Source: an uncultured Bacteroidales bacterium (GTDB lineage Bacteria > Bacteroidota > Bacteroidia > Bacteroidales > F082). Taken from it: a stretch of 64,000 nucleotides of DNA. The position numbers and the translations under genes are program-made. Numbering within the stretch: the first letter of the stretch is position 1; each line of letters starts with the position of its first letter. The stretch lies in the NCBI GenBank assembly GCA_905234765.1, contig CAJOIF010000001.1:124001-188000 (forward strand). The letters run 5' to 3'. The notes under the pieces were generated by a model, which saw only the letters and a list, made by a program, of their open reading frames with translations, was not told the origin of the DNA and did not search any database. Positions 61,925-64,000 of the stretch are shown here, one piece after another.

Positions 61925-64000
61925 GACTTACTCGTTCTAAAAATTTGCCAATACATCACCGGCATCACAGCTAAAATAATCACCATCGAAAGCACCACAC
62001 CGAAACAGATGACCACGCCCATCGGCATCCAAAGCGGATTGCGGGCGATGATCATCGGCAACACACCCAAAGCAGTGGTGGTCGAGGTGAGAAAGATGGG
62101 CCTCATGCGGCGGCTACCGGCTTTCATGGCGGCTTCCTTGGTGGGTAGACCCTCGTCGGTGCGGAGCGTCTCGGCGTATTCGTACATCACGATGCCATTT
62201 CGGACGATAATACCGATGAGGCTGACGATGCCCAAGAGGGAGGTCATACCAAAGTCGAGGCCAAAAAGCCACTCGCCGAAGAAGGCTCCGAACATACATA
62301 AAGTACTGGAACACAAGGTTAACAAGGCGAGGTTGACTTTCTTGAAATAGGCGACGAGGAAGGCCAGCATCACGGCGATGGCGGCAAACAGGCTCTGCAG
62401 GAGTTGCGGGATGACCATAGTGTTGAGCGAGGACAGGCCGCCGTATTCGATGCTCACACCCTCGGGCAGGTTGGGCCGCACTTCTTTATCGATATAGGTC
62501 TGTATCTTGTTCATGCTCACCGTTTGTGGCTTCCAGAATTTCATGTCGGCGGCCACGGTGATGGCGTTCTTGCCGTTGTGGTGCACCAAAGTGGCAGGAT
62601 GCCAGTCGGGACTGATGTCGGCGACTTGTCGGAGGGGGACATTGGTGCCGGGTACCATCGTAGGAATCAGTTGGTTCTGAACGGTCTCGTAGTCATCAGT
62701 GTCGTAGTTTTGTTCCGCGTACAGTTTGACGGGCAAGCTGCGGTTGCCTTCCCAAACGGTGGTCAAGGGTTGACCGTTGAGGCTACCGGCAAGGTCTAAT
62801 GAAAGCACGGTTTTGGTGATGCCGAGACGGGCACATTCCTCGGGTTTCATGGTCACTTTCACCGAAGGCAAGAACTCGTCATAGTCAGTATGCACCCAGC
62901 GAAGTTCCTTGTCCAAAGTGAGCATGTAGTCCTTGATTTGCTGCGCCACGGGAGCAGTCTCGGTATAATCGTCGCCAAAAACGAAGACCTCCACTGGTGT
63001 TGAAACTGCTTGATAGTCAAGTTGGCGGAAGCGCACATGGGCTTCGGCGAAGTAGTAGGAATATTTGTCGTCCATCTCTTTCAGCAGGTCTTCGGTGGCT
63101 TGCTTCGAGGTAGTGTTCACGATGAGTTGAGACAGGTTGTTGGCGGGGATGCTCGGCGCATAAGTCATGTGGAAACGCGGCGCGGTCTCGCCGATGAAAG
63201 CCGTCACGGAGGTGACGCGATTGTCGGTGAGCATCATCTTCTGCAACGAGTCGCTGATGTGCGTGGTGGCTTCGAGGCTACTGCCTTCGGGCAAACGGAT
63301 TTCCACCGCGAAACTGTCGCGCTCGGCCATAGGCATCATCTGCACATTCAAGGCGAGGAACATCAAGATACCCAAAACGATGGAGCCGATGCCCATGCCG
63401 ATGGTGAACAGAGGATGGTTGAAACAATGGCTTTGCAGTTTGTCGTAAAGCCCTTGCAGGAAGGCGAAAAACCGCATTTGGGCTTTCAGGAAGCCGTCGT
63501 GTTTGGGCTTGTCGTCCGGCTTGATGAACATGATTTCCAACGAGGGAATGACGAGCATAGCATAGGCCAAAGAAGCCATCAGCGAGAAGCAGACGGTCCA
63601 GGGGAAGAGCTGCACGAAGTCGCCCAAAGGCCCCGTGATGATGCGGGTCATCGGGAAAAACATGGTGGCGATGGCACCCGTGGCGATGAGCATGGGCATA
63701 AACAACTCCTTCGCGCTACTCACGGCGGCATCGAAGGGCTTGTAGCCTTGGCTCAACTTGTCAATGTAGCCGTCAATATTAATAATGGAGTCGTCCACAA
63801 TCATGCCGAGCACGACGATGAGTGCAGCCAAAGTAACCGTATTCAACTCAATGCCAAAGAGATACATCAAGCCGATGCTCATGGCAGTGCAGACGGGCAA
63901 ACCCGAACTGGCGATGAGGGCGGTACGGATGGGGAACAGCAGCAGCATGACCGCGATGACGACAATCATGGAGATGAGCAAGTCGCGGAGGAACGAACTG
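61921..64000 (-). CDS. RND efflux permease, N-terminus beyond the window
   Basis: The visible 693 residues are the C-terminal two-thirds of an AcrB/CusA-type inner-membrane pump and the frame runs off the right edge (upstream residues read SSFLRDLL). Visible are the helices around FPIRTALIASSGLPVCTAMS and GMIVDDSIINIDGYID, the docking/porter loop region and the second set of helices, with GIVSLIGIIVRNGIVMYE near the end. Substrate cannot be judged. The adaptor is presumably upstream. TolC follows with a 4-base overlap. Confidence 0.93.
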   Translation of the reverse strand, partial: SSFLRDLLISMIVVIAVMLLLFPIRTALIASSGLPVCTAMSIGLMYLFGIELNTVTLAALIVVLGMIVDDSIINIDGYIDKLSQGYKPFDAAVSSAKELFMPMLIATGAIATMFFPMTRIITGPLGDFVQLFPWTVCFSLMASLAYAMLVIPSLEIMFIKPDDKPKHDGFLKAQMRFFAFLQGLYDKLQSHCFNHPLFTIGMGIGSIVLGILMFLALNVQMMPMAERDSFAVEIRLPEGSSLEATTHISDSLQKMMLTDNRVTSVTAFIGETAPRFHMTYAPSIPANNLSQLIVNTTSKQATEDLLKEMDDKYSYYFAEAHVRFRQLDYQAVSTPVEVFVFGDDYTETAPVAQQIKDYMLTLDKELRWVHTDYDEFLPSVKVTMKPEECARLGITKTVLSLDLAGSLNGQPLTTVWEGNRSLPVKLYAEQNYDTDDYETVQNQLIPTMVPGTNVPLRQVADISPDWHPATLVHHNGKNAITVAADMKFWKPQTVSMNKIQTYIDKEVRPNLPEGVSIEYGGLSSLNTMVIPQLLQSLFAAIAVMLAFLVAYFKKVNLALLTLCSSTLCMFGAFFGEWLFGLDFGMTSLLGIVSLIGIIVRNGIVMYEYAETLRTDEGLPTKEAAMKAGSRRMRPIFLTSTTTALGVLPMIIARNPLWMPMGVVICFGVVLSMVIILAVMPVMYWQIFRTSKS

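Overview
The window looks like a chromosome segment of an anaerobic member of the Bacteroidota, most likely an uncultured gut- or rumen-type Bacteroidales. The evidence is as follows. Promoters carry the Bacteroidota -7 box TAnnTTTG, and no Shine-Dalgarno sites are obvious. There is a type IX secretion sorting domain, a TonB receptor paired with a DUF4249 lipoprotein, and many Bacteroidota-typical lipoproteins and DUF families. A HydF maturase and a ptb-buk pair point to [FeFe] hydrogenase and fermentation. No insertion sequence, prophage, CRISPR array or rRNA was seen. No stretch of more than 300 bases lacks a gene.

Layout. 1-5.4 kb (minus): secreted protein, CotH-family protein with T9SS tail, polysaccharide flippase, dut, and a TPR protein that runs off the left edge. 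5.6-11.4 kb (plus, except a beta-flower repeat protein): radA, a lipoprotein, ruvC, DUF3109, a CarboxypepD-like protein, comF, another lipoprotein. 11.4-15.9 kb (minus): butyrate kinase broken by a frameshifting deletion, phosphate butyryltransferase, gpsA and a glycerolipid acyltransferase. 16-17.9 kb: nitroreductase and a DUF4143-type ATPase. 18-21.6 kb (minus): BlaR1-BlaI regulatory pair and a leucine-rich-repeat lipoprotein with a nearly identical promoter/operator. 21.7-25.8 kb (plus): tRNA-Thr, asd, ribF, rlmH, DUF2807 lipoprotein, DUF4468 protein. 25.8-30.6 kb: mevalonate pathway cluster (HMG-CoA reductase, GYDIA kinase, diphosphomevalonate decarboxylase, mevalonate kinase), then gtrA. 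30.6-37 kb: recG, tatD, tcdA, LMW phosphatase, hydF, CYTH protein, ssb. 37-46.7 kb (minus): AsmA-like protein, lipoprotein, giant alpha-2-macroglobulin. 46.8-52.8 kb: polyprenyl synthase, metG, menA, DEAD-box helicase. 53-64 kb: serine hydrolase, response regulator, pgi, a 52-aa protein, TonB receptor plus DUF4249, DUF2147, TolC and a truncated RND pump.

The most unusual signal is a set of short palindromic dispersed repeats of several families. Several families recur within the window. Some sit between genes, often at gene ends. At least five appear to lie in frame inside conserved genes: GYDIA kinase, mevalonate decarboxylase, alpha-2-macroglobulin, polyprenyl synthase and MenA. Each adds a non-conserved peptide of about 9 to 27 residues. 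Two of these genes, about 14 kb apart and unrelated, share a 19-bp core that differs at one base. Others seem to supply a start codon (TPR gene) or a stop codon (phosphatase gene). This resembles the protein-invading palindromic elements known from Rickettsia. Four of the five hosts are isoprenoid or menaquinone enzymes.

Functionally, the isoprenoid genes form a chain: mevalonate to diphosphate precursor, polyprenyl diphosphate synthase, and MenA for menaquinone. HMG-CoA synthase and IPP isomerase are not in the window. Envelope functions (flippase, gpsA/acyltransferase, AsmA, A2M, TBDR, RND/TolC) make up much of the rest.
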